A stretch of 51,687 nucleotides of DNA from Bacteroidales bacterium (GTDB lineage Bacteria > Bacteroidota > Bacteroidia > Bacteroidales > UBA932): assembly GCA_015060205.1 (NCBI GenBank), contig SUYY01000011.1, positions 1 through 51,687 of the forward strand, given 5' to 3'. A model generated the notes under the pieces. That model was not told the DNA's origin. It saw only the letters and a list, made by a program, of their open reading frames with translations, and did no database searches. This document shows, in pieces, positions 17,961 through 25,852 of this stretch (positions are counted from its first letter, which is position 1; each line of letters begins with the position of its first letter). Position numbers and translations under genes: made by a program.

Positions 17961-19067
17961 ATGAGAAGAACAGCAATCATATCATTATCGTCCCTCCTGC
18001 TGCTTGCTGCATGCCGAGGAGAAGAAAACCCTTACGCTCCTATCGGGGGCGAGCGCATAAGCATCGCTTCAAGCGCTGACGAAGTGATTCTGGACCAGTC
18101 ACAGGACAAGCAGACCGCCGTCACATTCACTTGGAACAAGGGTTACAGTTACAACGACAACGTAAAGGTCACATACTGCTTCAAGATAGACATCGCGGAC
18201 AACAACTTCGCCACCGCTACCGAACTGGAGGTCCTCGGCGAGGATGTCTACGAAAAGTCATATACCGTGGAACAACTCAACGACCTCTGCCTCGAGCAGT
18301 GGAACATCACTCCGGGAGAAATGGTGCGTCTGGAAGCAAAAGTCATCGCACGCCATACCGCCGACAAGTTCATCATGCCGCAGGTGGCAGTCACAGCATT
18401 CGACGTGAAGACCTATAAGTTGACATCCGCACCTCTTTATATAATCGGAGATGCCGTGACAGTGGACGGCAGTCCTCTCGGATGGGACCCTTCAAAGGCA
18501 CTGAAGATGAACGAGGAAGTCCTCTCGAGGATATATAGCATAAAATGCGACTTCACTCCGGGAGAATACCTCTTCATAAAGAGCAACACCTCCCTGACCC
18601 CTGCATACGGCAAAGGTTCGGAAACCGCGATTCAGGAATATCAGAGCGGACCGGTACGTCTGGTGATGGAGCGCGAACAGTCATATACAGTGCGCGTGAA
18701 CATCAAGAAAGGCACGCTCGACCTTATTTATCATCCGGCATATGACAACATATATATGGTAGGAGACGCTACCCCTAACGGATGGACCATCGAGGATGCA
18801 ACGCCTCTTGTATGGACAGAGAATACGGGTGAATTTGTATACGAAGGTCCTCTGAAGACCGGAGAACTGAAATTTGCTGCAGGAGAGGCATCGTGGGATG
18901 TTCCTTTCTATATGGCGACAACAGCAGGACAGGAAGACCTCACCGTGACTTCGGTGCAGTTCGTTCCACCGGGAGGACCTGACAACAAGTGGAAGATCAC
19001 CGAGGCAGGAAATTACCGCATCACCCTCGACATCGACAGACTCAGAATCAAATTTGAAAAAATATAG
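17961..19067 (+). CDS. SusE-like surface glycan-binding lipoprotein
   Basis: This 368-residue lipoprotein (signal ending LLLLAAC, Cys18) has an N-terminal SusE Ig-like domain (about 30-150, DEVILDQSQDKQTAVTFTW). Two SusE/SusF-type binding modules follow, each starting with a short beta signature: LYIIGDAVTVDGSPLGWDP near 160 and IYMVGDATPNGWTIEDATP near 265. In SusE and SusF such modules bind maltooligosaccharides through a Trp-centred site; the 'GW' Trp is retained in both. It follows SusD after five bases in the same operon. Function as a surface carbohydrate-capture protein is well supported; specificity is inferred. Confidence 0.85.
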   Translation: MRRTAIISLSSLLLLAACRGEENPYAPIGGERISIASSADEVILDQSQDKQTAVTFTWNKGYSYNDNVKVTYCFKIDIADNNFATATELEVLGEDVYEKSYTVEQLNDLCLEQWNITPGEMVRLEAKVIARHTADKFIMPQVAVTAFDVKTYKLTSAPLYIIGDAVTVDGSPLGWDPSKALKMNEEVLSRIYSIKCDFTPGEYLFIKSNTSLTPAYGKGSETAIQEYQSGPVRLVMEREQSYTVRVNIKKGTLDLIYHPAYDNIYMVGDATPNGWTIEDATPLVWTENTGEFVYEGPLKTGELKFAAGEASWDVPFYMATTAGQEDLTVTSVQFVPPGGPDNKWKITEAGNYRITLDIDRLRIKFEKI

Positions 19068-19091
19068 TATAACACATCAATTAAAAACATC

Positions 19092-21257
19092 ATGAAGAAA
19101 ACACTGACCGCATTGCTGTCGCTAGTTTCGATGGCACTCTTGACATCCTGCAATCCGGATGACGTAGAAAAGACAGATGACATCAAGGCCATCTCCTTGA
19201 ATGCATCATCGGAAATCACCGTCACAGAGCAGAACGCCTCGGAGAATCTCCTCGAGGTTTCATGGACCGACAACAGCGTATACACAGAGGCTGTGACATA
19301 TGCAATCACCTTCTCTCTCAAGGGAGACGAGACCAAGAAACACGATGTCCCATCTGCAACAAGTCCTTACAAATGCACAGGAGCGGCCCTGCAGGCTATC
19401 CTCGGCGAGTGGAATGTAGCAGAAGACACTCAGGTGAGCGTAAATGTAGTGGTGAATGCCGTCAAGGACGGAAAGATAGTGAACAGTGGCGAAGCAGAGG
19501 TGAAGGTGACAGTAAAATCTCCTATCAAGCCTCTTGCACTTACAATCGACCCGCTCACAGTTAACCTTTCCGAAGAGGCCGGTGCAGAGACTGCCGTGAC
19601 ATTCTCATGGACAGACGAGAACAAGTACACAGGTGCATCTTACCGTCTTGTACTCAAGGCCGGTGGAAAATCTGAGACAATCGAGAACGAAGGCGAAAAG
19701 ACTCTGTCATTCACAAATGCAGACTTCAACGCACTCGTAAGGGAGAAACTCGCACTTGAGGCTTCAGTTACCGCTGACGTCGAGGCTGTTGTGGAGGCAT
19801 ATTCAGCATCAGGCATTCTCGCATCATCCGCTTCTGTATATTTCAGCGTGATTCCTTTCGGAAAGATGACCGAATATTCCGCTCTTGCAGTCATGGGAAC
19901 AGCCACAGAGGCCGGAGATGACGCTTCAAAGGCTCTTGCAATGACAAAGGGAGAAGGCGTATTCACATGGAAGGGCGAACTCCAGAAGGGAGGAAGCCTC
20001 CGCATCCTTGTGGAGCCTGACGGCACAAAGAACGTGGACTGCCTCATTCCTGCTTCAGACAAGAAGGAAATCGTTTCAGGAACACTCGAGAACATCACTC
20101 TTGACAGAAGGAGCGACAATCCGAGAAAGGAATATTCATGGACAGTCCCTGCATGGGGTATCTGGGAAATCACAGTAAATCTTGCAGACAGAACCCTCCA
20201 GTTCGACCTCAAGACTAAGAAGTACAGCAACATCGGAATGGTAGGTCCTGCAACACCTAACGATTGGGACGCAGTGAATCCTACCCTCCTCTCTACTACC
20301 GACAAGAAGGTCTTCACATGGGAAGGGCCGCTCAAGACCGGAACAATGCGCTTCCTCAACGACCCATCTTCTGCAGGCTGGGAAGTGGACCAGTACATCG
20401 CAACCGAAAAAGACAAGGAAGTCGTTCCGGGAGAATCCCAGAGAATAGTCCTTGCTGCAGTCGGAGGTCCGAGAGGCGACAACATGTGGAAAATCGTGAC
20501 TCCGGGTACATACAAGATCACCATAGACATCGACGAGATGACCATCCTTTATGAACTCACAGGAAGTCTCATCACATCGTTCGAGAACATCAAGATGGTA
20601 GGTCCTGCTTCACCTGGCGGATGGGATTCTGCAAACATGACTCCTCTCACAAAGGAAGGCAACACATGGAAATGGACAGGCCACCTCAACAACGGTGAAC
20701 TGAAGTTCGTCTGCAACCAGTATGGAAACGACTGGGGTACAAGCCAACTTCTTGCCCAGACGGAAGGTCCTGGAGTATCCGCTGCAGAAGGAACCGAATA
20801 TTCATGCAATATCGGAGGCGAAGACTGGAAATGGGTGATCCGCAACAGCGGTGACTACACCATCGAGATCGACATGTACGGCAAGATCAAATGGACCATC
20901 AACTCGCTTGACGTGGCATCGGAGAACTATCCTTCACTCGGTCTGATCGGTAACGCAGCGCCTAACGGCTGGAACCAGTCGTATGAGAACTCTACTCTCC
21001 TCCCTGACGGCAACGGCAACTACACATGGACCGGTGAACTTGGCGCAGACGGACTCCACATCATGTGCGACGTGACCAAGACCGACTGGTCAAGCCCAAG
21101 ATTCACAGCACCTTACGGTGGAATCAACGCCGAATCAGGCAAGGCTCTTCCTATCGTATGGAAGCAGAACGACACCAACTGGAACATTCCTGAAGCAGGA
21201 ACATACACTGTTACTGTCAACATCAGGAATATGACGATAACATTCGTAAAGAAGTAA
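19092..21257 (+). CDS. SusF-like multi-module glycan-binding lipoprotein
   Basis: This 721-residue lipoprotein has the signal MKKTLTALLSLVSMALLTSC (Cys20). Two tandem SusE-type Ig-like domains (about 30-140 and 150-255, the second with LTVNLSEEAGAETAVTFSWT) precede four SusE/SusF binding modules. Their signatures are LAVMGTATEAGDD, IGMVGPATPNDWDA, IKMVGPASPGGWDS and LGLIGNAAPNGWNQ; the first module lacks the 'GW/DW' Trp present in the other three and may not bind. It is larger than classical SusF because of the doubled Ig spacer. Operon position after the SusE-like gene supports surface sequestration of substrate. Confidence 0.83.
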   Translation: MKKTLTALLSLVSMALLTSCNPDDVEKTDDIKAISLNASSEITVTEQNASENLLEVSWTDNSVYTEAVTYAITFSLKGDETKKHDVPSATSPYKCTGAALQAILGEWNVAEDTQVSVNVVVNAVKDGKIVNSGEAEVKVTVKSPIKPLALTIDPLTVNLSEEAGAETAVTFSWTDENKYTGASYRLVLKAGGKSETIENEGEKTLSFTNADFNALVREKLALEASVTADVEAVVEAYSASGILASSASVYFSVIPFGKMTEYSALAVMGTATEAGDDASKALAMTKGEGVFTWKGELQKGGSLRILVEPDGTKNVDCLIPASDKKEIVSGTLENITLDRRSDNPRKEYSWTVPAWGIWEITVNLADRTLQFDLKTKKYSNIGMVGPATPNDWDAVNPTLLSTTDKKVFTWEGPLKTGTMRFLNDPSSAGWEVDQYIATEKDKEVVPGESQRIVLAAVGGPRGDNMWKIVTPGTYKITIDIDEMTILYELTGSLITSFENIKMVGPASPGGWDSANMTPLTKEGNTWKWTGHLNNGELKFVCNQYGNDWGTSQLLAQTEGPGVSAAEGTEYSCNIGGEDWKWVIRNSGDYTIEIDMYGKIKWTINSLDVASENYPSLGLIGNAAPNGWNQSYENSTLLPDGNGNYTWTGELGADGLHIMCDVTKTDWSSPRFTAPYGGINAESGKALPIVWKQNDTNWNIPEAGTYTVTVNIRNMTITFVKK

Positions 21258-21270
21258 CTGAACGGATAAA

Positions 21271-22995
21271 GTGAAAAACATCTTTAACATAATGACTGCA
21301 CTTTGTGTCCTGTGCGCCTCATGTCAGAGTGAGCCGCAGGACACAGGCCGTGCAGCGGTTTCCACATCCCTGCAGTTGTCTGCAACAGATTACTCTCTGT
21401 CTCAGGACAACTCCTCCGAAGAGACATTGAAGATAGACTGGAGCGGAGTGGACGGCAATCCGTCGGCCAAAAGCGTGCTTACCATCAGTGCGGAAGGACA
21501 TCCGGAAAATGTCTGGACCAAGTCCTTTGCCGGTGGCACAAGTTCATACACCATGAGCGGCACCGCACTTAACGCACTGATCATAGACCGTTTCAAGATA
21601 CAGCAGGACACACCTGTGAGCGTTAAGGTCAAGGTCAAGGTGGTGGCATCCAAGGCATGGAAGATCAGCGAGGATTCCGACAGCGCATATCTGAGCGTAA
21701 GGTCATATATCCCCGTATATCCGGAGCACAAGCACAAGGCACCGAGATACTGGAGTCCTTACGAATATAACTTCCTGACCAACAAGTCAATGTCCGAAAA
21801 GGACTGGAAGACCAATATAGACTGGGTGGCAGACAACCTGAAGAACTACGGATTCACCATGGTATCCACAGACGGCTGGATGAACGAGACAGACGCCTAT
21901 GACCAGGACGGATATCTCGACCGTCATTCCCTCAACTGGGAACATGACTACGGCTACTGGGCCGAATATCTCGAATCCAAGGGAATGACTCTGGGAGTAT
22001 ATGCCAACCCTCTCTGGGTCCCTTCCGGAGCGGCATCCGCAGGCATCATGATAAAAGGCACGGATATTCCTGTCGAGGACATCATCAACCGCGGAGAATA
22101 TCACAACATGCACAATTATCTCTGGGTCCAACTCGAGCGTCCTGGCGCAGAGGAATGGGTACGCGGATATGTGGACCACTATGCTGAAATGGGTGTGAAA
22201 TATCTCCGCGTAGACTTCATGTCATGGTATGAGGACGGTTACGACAAGGGATACGGCAAGGTCGGTCCTGACCGTCCGGACTGGATGTACCCTACGGCAC
22301 TCAGATGGATAAGGGAGCAGTGCGACAGACACGGGATGATATTCTCTCTGGTGATGCCACATCTGTACAACGACGCGGCGACCGAAAAGAACTATGCCCA
22401 TATGATCAGAATCGGAAGCGATACCGGTCCGGGCGGATGGTATATGTTTTCGGACAGGGACAAGGGAATACATCACCAGCATTGGTCCCAGTATTCCAAT
22501 CCTTTCGACGGATTCATCTATTTCTCACGTATTAGCGGCAGAGGCAAGGTCATGCTGGACGGAGACTTCATCCGTCTGAACACTTTCGAGACCGAGGACG
22601 AGTGCCGCTCTGTGGTGACGCTCAACGTGATGGCAGGAGGTCCTCTGACCGTTGCCGACCTGTGCACATCCGCAGGAACACGGATCAAGTTCTATCAGAA
22701 CAGGGAACTTCTCGCTCTGATGGATGACGGATTCGTAGGAAAGCCTAAGTCTTCCGACCCGCTGAACGAAGACAGCAACATCTGGAGCGGGGAGATGACC
22801 GACGGCTCCGTGGTGGTGGCGGTGTTCAACAGGAAGGCCACCGCAGGAAAACGCAGTCTGAAGATTTCGGATGTATGCACATTCACTCCCGGGTCGGTGC
22901 GTGACATCTGGGAACATAAGGCTGTACCTGTGCAGGACACTTACGAACTGGAAATCCCGGCACACGGATGCATCGTGTACAGACTCTCAAAATAA
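21271..22995 (+). CDS. SusE-domain / clan GH-D-like (GH27/GH36-type) glycosidase lipoprotein
   Basis: This 574-residue lipoprotein starts with GTG. The signal ends VLCASC, and a SusE-like Ig domain (about 30-145, LSATDYSLSQDNSSEETLKI) is fused to a TIM-barrel glycosidase (about 165-480) and a C-terminal beta domain. Barrel motifs include NLKNYGFTMVSTDGWMNET, YLESKGMTLGVYANPLWVP and VKYLRVDFMSWY, where Asp315 fits the nucleophile of clan-D enzymes. Asp384 in IRIGSDTGPGG is a plausible acid/base. The layout resembles alpha-galactosidases/isomalto-dextranases of GH27 and GH36, but the residue similarity is modest and another alpha-glycosidase family is possible. The fusion places a SusE module on the enzyme, suggesting it works at the surface beside SusE/F. 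Confidence 0.65.
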   Translation: MKNIFNIMTALCVLCASCQSEPQDTGRAAVSTSLQLSATDYSLSQDNSSEETLKIDWSGVDGNPSAKSVLTISAEGHPENVWTKSFAGGTSSYTMSGTALNALIIDRFKIQQDTPVSVKVKVKVVASKAWKISEDSDSAYLSVRSYIPVYPEHKHKAPRYWSPYEYNFLTNKSMSEKDWKTNIDWVADNLKNYGFTMVSTDGWMNETDAYDQDGYLDRHSLNWEHDYGYWAEYLESKGMTLGVYANPLWVPSGAASAGIMIKGTDIPVEDIINRGEYHNMHNYLWVQLERPGAEEWVRGYVDHYAEMGVKYLRVDFMSWYEDGYDKGYGKVGPDRPDWMYPTALRWIREQCDRHGMIFSLVMPHLYNDAATEKNYAHMIRIGSDTGPGGWYMFSDRDKGIHHQHWSQYSNPFDGFIYFSRISGRGKVMLDGDFIRLNTFETEDECRSVVTLNVMAGGPLTVADLCTSAGTRIKFYQNRELLALMDDGFVGKPKSSDPLNEDSNIWSGEMTDGSVVVAVFNRKATAGKRSLKISDVCTFTPGSVRDIWEHKAVPVQDTYELEIPAHGCIVYRLSK

Positions 22996-23006
22996 AAACT
23001 TCTGTT

Positions 23007-23051
23007 TATATTTGCCTTGCCGACGGTCTTGAACGGCCTTCGGCAGGGCAA
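23007..23051 (+). promoter_or_regulatory. -7-like box followed by a long hairpin before the GH65 gene
   Basis: TATATTTG at 23007-23014 fits TAnnTTTG but lacks a -33 TTTG. It overlaps the left arm of an inverted repeat: TTGCCTTGCCGA pairs with TCGGCAGGGCAA across about 16 bases, with one G-T pair. An internal promoter with a structured leader, or an RNA processing or attenuation hairpin between the two enzyme genes, is possible. There is no T run after the stem, so it is not a standard terminator. Confidence 0.35.
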
Positions 23052-23065
23052 AAATTCTATCAGAT

Positions 23066-25075
23066 ATGGTAAAGCAAATTTTATCGGCATTGTTTATTGC
23101 CGGATGCCTTCTCCTGCCTGCTCAGATGAACGGTCAGGACGGCTGGACTCTCCATGTGGAGGGAGAATGCAGCGACTACACCGGCGCTTCCGCCGCAAAC
23201 GGCACCTTGGGCGTACTCCATTGGAAAGAGCCTTTTTCAGTAAGGCAGATTGTGCTGAACAATGTGTTTGAACTCAATGACGCCACCACCGTCAACTGCG
23301 CTGTGCTCGGACTCAATCCTTTCGACATAAGCATGCATGTGGATGGTGAGTACATGTCTTCATACACCCGCTGGAGCCAGGACATAGACCTCAGGAATGC
23401 CGAGCACAGGACGTCCTTCACTGCTGACGGCAAGGTGGATGTATCATATTCCCTCATTGCCCTGAGAAACCTTCCTCACAGCGCCATGTTCAAGATAAGT
23501 CTCAAGGCTCTCAGTCCGGTTTCTGTCAGGTTCGACAAGAGGATAAGCGTACCTGAAGGATATCAGGAATCCCGCTATAACCACCGAGACTTCGATGCGG
23601 ACGGCAGACGCATACGTCTGCAGCAGAGGGACGCGCTTACGGCACATGGAAGATATGACGTATCCGCCGCGTCGATGTTCATATATGACGAATCAAAAGG
23701 TGAATATTCGCAGAACGGGGAATGTGCAAGCGTCGAATTCCGCATGAAGAAGGACGAGCAGATCGACCTGTGCATCATCGGTTCGATATGCACCACCGCT
23801 GAATATTCAGATCCGTACAGCGAAAGCCGCAGGGAACTCATATATATAGACAGGTCCGGACCGGAAGTGATCATCGCCGGTCACAGAAGGCTCTGGGACA
23901 GTCTTTGGGAGTCCGACATAGAGATCACCGGAGACATCAAGGCTCAGGAGGCAGTCAGATTCGCCCTCTACAGCCTGTACTCTTCCTGCCGCGAGGGAAC
24001 CCGTCTGAGCGTTCCGCCAATGGGACTTTCCTCACAGGGATATAACGGACATATATTCTGGGACACCGAACTGTGGATGTATCCGCCTATGCTTCTTCTG
24101 AACCAGGGAATCGCCCGCTCCATGGTCGACTACAGGACAGACAGGATGGAGGCGGCCCGCAGAAAGGCCGGCGACTACGGATACCGGGGACTCATGTACC
24201 CTTGGGAGTCCGATTCATTCGGCGAAGAGGCCACACCGGTATGGGCCATCACAGGACCGATGGAGCATCATGTCACCGCAGACATCGCCATTGCGGCATG
24301 GAACTACTACTGCGTGACAAAGGATATCAACTGGCTGCGCGAGACCGGATGGGAACTTCTGAAAGGAATTGCGGAGTTCTGGACAAGCAGGGTCAGGGAC
24401 AACCATGACGGAACATATTCCATAGCCGGAGTGGTCGGTGCGGATGAATATGCCCAGAACGTGACCGATAATGCATTTACCAATGCAGCGGCAAAAATCG
24501 CCCTTCGCAACGCCGTCAAGGCAGCGCGCCTTTGCGGATATGAGGCGCCTCATCAGTGGTCGCGCATTGCCGAGGGAATCCGCATACTCTCCAAGGACGG
24601 AGTGACCTGGGAGTATGAAGGATATGCAGGGCAGCAGATCAAGCAGGCGGACGTGAACCTTCTGGTCTACCCTCTCGGCCTTGTCAAGGACAAGGGTCAG
24701 ATGCTCAGGGATCTTCAGTACTATGAGGACAAGGTGGATATGGTACACGGTCCGGCAATGACATTCAGCGCATTCGCCACCCAGTACGCCCGTCTCGGCC
24801 ACAAGGAAAAGGCCGGAAAGATGTTCGACAGGGCATATAAACCGAACAGCAGGCCTCCGTTCGGCGTGTTTGCAGAGACCCCGACATCAAACAACCCGTA
24901 TTTCACGACCGGAGCAGGCGGAATGCTTCAGACAGTGCTGTTCGGATTCGGAGGACTTGAGATTACGGACAAGGGTATAATACAGAACAAGCCTCTCCTG
25001 CCGCCGGGCTGGGAAAGACTTGTGATAAAAGGTGTCGGTCCTCAGAAAAAGACCTACGTGATTACAAATGACTGA
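23066..25075 (+). CDS. GH65-family enzyme, hydrolase-type (kojibiose/glucosyl-glycoside hydrolase-like)
   Basis: This 669-residue secreted protein (signal peptide about 1-23, ending PAQMNGQ) has the GH65 layout: an N-terminal beta-sandwich to about 270, then an (alpha/alpha)6 barrel. Barrel motifs are IFWDTELWMYPPMLLLNQG, VVGADEYAQNVTDNAFTN and GQQIKQADVNLLVYPLG. Glu461 in GADEY is the family's catalytic acid. Phosphorylases of this family carry a phosphate-binding His-x-Ser-Ser-type loop near the end of the barrel. Here that place reads VHGPAMTFSAFATQYARLG, as in the hydrolases (protein-glucosylgalactosylhydroxylysine glucosidase and bacterial kojibiose hydrolase). A periplasmic inverting alpha-glucosidase, perhaps alpha-1,2-specific, is the best reading. 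It is the last PUL1 gene and ends four bases from a convergent gene. Confidence 0.75.
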   Translation: MVKQILSALFIAGCLLLPAQMNGQDGWTLHVEGECSDYTGASAANGTLGVLHWKEPFSVRQIVLNNVFELNDATTVNCAVLGLNPFDISMHVDGEYMSSYTRWSQDIDLRNAEHRTSFTADGKVDVSYSLIALRNLPHSAMFKISLKALSPVSVRFDKRISVPEGYQESRYNHRDFDADGRRIRLQQRDALTAHGRYDVSAASMFIYDESKGEYSQNGECASVEFRMKKDEQIDLCIIGSICTTAEYSDPYSESRRELIYIDRSGPEVIIAGHRRLWDSLWESDIEITGDIKAQEAVRFALYSLYSSCREGTRLSVPPMGLSSQGYNGHIFWDTELWMYPPMLLLNQGIARSMVDYRTDRMEAARRKAGDYGYRGLMYPWESDSFGEEATPVWAITGPMEHHVTADIAIAAWNYYCVTKDINWLRETGWELLKGIAEFWTSRVRDNHDGTYSIAGVVGADEYAQNVTDNAFTNAAAKIALRNAVKAARLCGYEAPHQWSRIAEGIRILSKDGVTWEYEGYAGQQIKQADVNLLVYPLGLVKDKGQMLRDLQYYEDKVDMVHGPAMTFSAFATQYARLGHKEKAGKMFDRAYKPNSRPPFGVFAETPTSNNPYFTTGAGGMLQTVLFGFGGLEITDKGIIQNKPLLPPGWERLVIKGVGPQKKTYVITND

Positions 25076-25079
25076 CGTC

Positions 25080-25703
25080 TCAGATGATTCTTCCGGCGAT
25101 GAAAGCAGCGGCAAGAAGTATCGAGAACAGATGAAGAAGGTTGGCGGTGCGCGCTCCCAGATCCCTGGTGAGATGTGCGCCGCCTTCTATTGAATTGACC
25201 ATCGTCTTGGAGCATCCGAGCGCAATAGGGATGGTCATGAACACTATCACCGTCGCCATAGGGAAGATTCCGATGATGGAGCAGATTGCAAGGTAGGCAT
25301 ATGTTACAAGCACTTCGAATGCATAGGAATATGCCGCGACCTTGTTCTTTCCATGGGTGATGCCCGATGCTATCAGTCCTACAGGGATGATGGCGGCGAG
25401 AATGCTCCAATGGAATTTCCCTGTCGCCATGAAGGAGGTCGCCAGAGCCATGAATGAAGTCCAGAGCACATGCACGAGGACATTCGTGATATTGTTGCGG
25501 CGGAATGTCGGGAACAGGAACTTATAGAGGAATCCTGTCATTGCCAGACAGAGCAGCGGCAGACCTATGATGGCATGCAGCCACGTGATGTCACATCCTT
25601 TCCAGAAAAGGAACGCCAGAGAAACCGCTATTGATACCAAAGATGCCGAAAGCGGCCATGTCTTAGCCGTTTCATTCCACTCGCTTAATCTTCTTATCGC
25701 CAT
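25080..25703 (-). CDS. UbiA/MenA-like integral membrane protein lacking the Asp-rich motif
   Basis: This 207-residue protein is almost entirely hydrophobic, with about seven helices. Length and the end segment (IPIALGCSKTMVNSIEGG, LGARTANLLHLFSILLAAAF) recall the C-terminal two-thirds of UbiA-superfamily prenyltransferases such as MenA. The first Asp-rich motif (NDxxD) that binds Mg-diphosphate is absent: the corresponding place reads FRRNNITNVLVHVLW. It may be a degenerate or repurposed UbiA-like protein. The upstream minus-strand box TATCTTTG at 25737-25730 supports independent expression. Its stop lies four bases from the end of PUL1. Family assignment is tentative. Confidence 0.5.
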   Translation of the reverse strand: MAIRRLSEWNETAKTWPLSASLVSIAVSLAFLFWKGCDITWLHAIIGLPLLCLAMTGFLYKFLFPTFRRNNITNVLVHVLWTSFMALATSFMATGKFHWSILAAIIPVGLIASGITHGKNKVAAYSYAFEVLVTYAYLAICSIIGIFPMATVIVFMTIPIALGCSKTMVNSIEGGAHLTRDLGARTANLLHLFSILLAAAFIAGRII

Positions 25704-25729
25704 ATGTGATGTGTTTTCGTTTCGTCCTG

Positions 25730-25737
25730 CAAAGATA
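25730..25737 (-). promoter_or_regulatory. -7 box for the UbiA-like gene
   Basis: TATCTTTG on the minus strand (25737-25730) matches TAnnTTTG and lies 26 bases before the start codon at 25703. No TTTG was found at the usual -33 spacing. Confidence 0.5.
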
Positions 25738-25791
25738 GGAAAAATGGATGAGACTTCAGTTTAATCGAATCGTCCATCTTTCTGAAAGAAT

Positions 25792-25827
25792 TTTGACGCA
25801 CTTCGTACAGCAAGACAAGTACTTTTG
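25792..25827 (+). promoter_or_regulatory. promoter of the SGNH esterase gene
   Basis: TTTG at 25792-25795 and TACTTTTG at 25820-25827 form a Bacteroidetes-type promoter with a 24-base spacer, slightly long for the 19-21 consensus. The -7 box ends 25 bases before the ATG at 25853 and so supports that start over the more upstream ATG at 25748. Confidence 0.55.
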
Positions 25828-25852
25828 CCGAACAAACCAATATAACCACATT

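Noticed and set aside
23066..25075. GH65 disaccharide phosphorylase (maltose/kojibiose phosphorylase)
   Set aside because: The phosphate-binding His/Ser loop region is replaced by a hydrolase-like segment, and the protein has a signal peptide, placing it away from cytosolic phosphate.
25748..25852. Upstream ATG extending the SGNH esterase by 35 residues
   Set aside because: It precedes both promoter boxes and would hide the lipoprotein signal.
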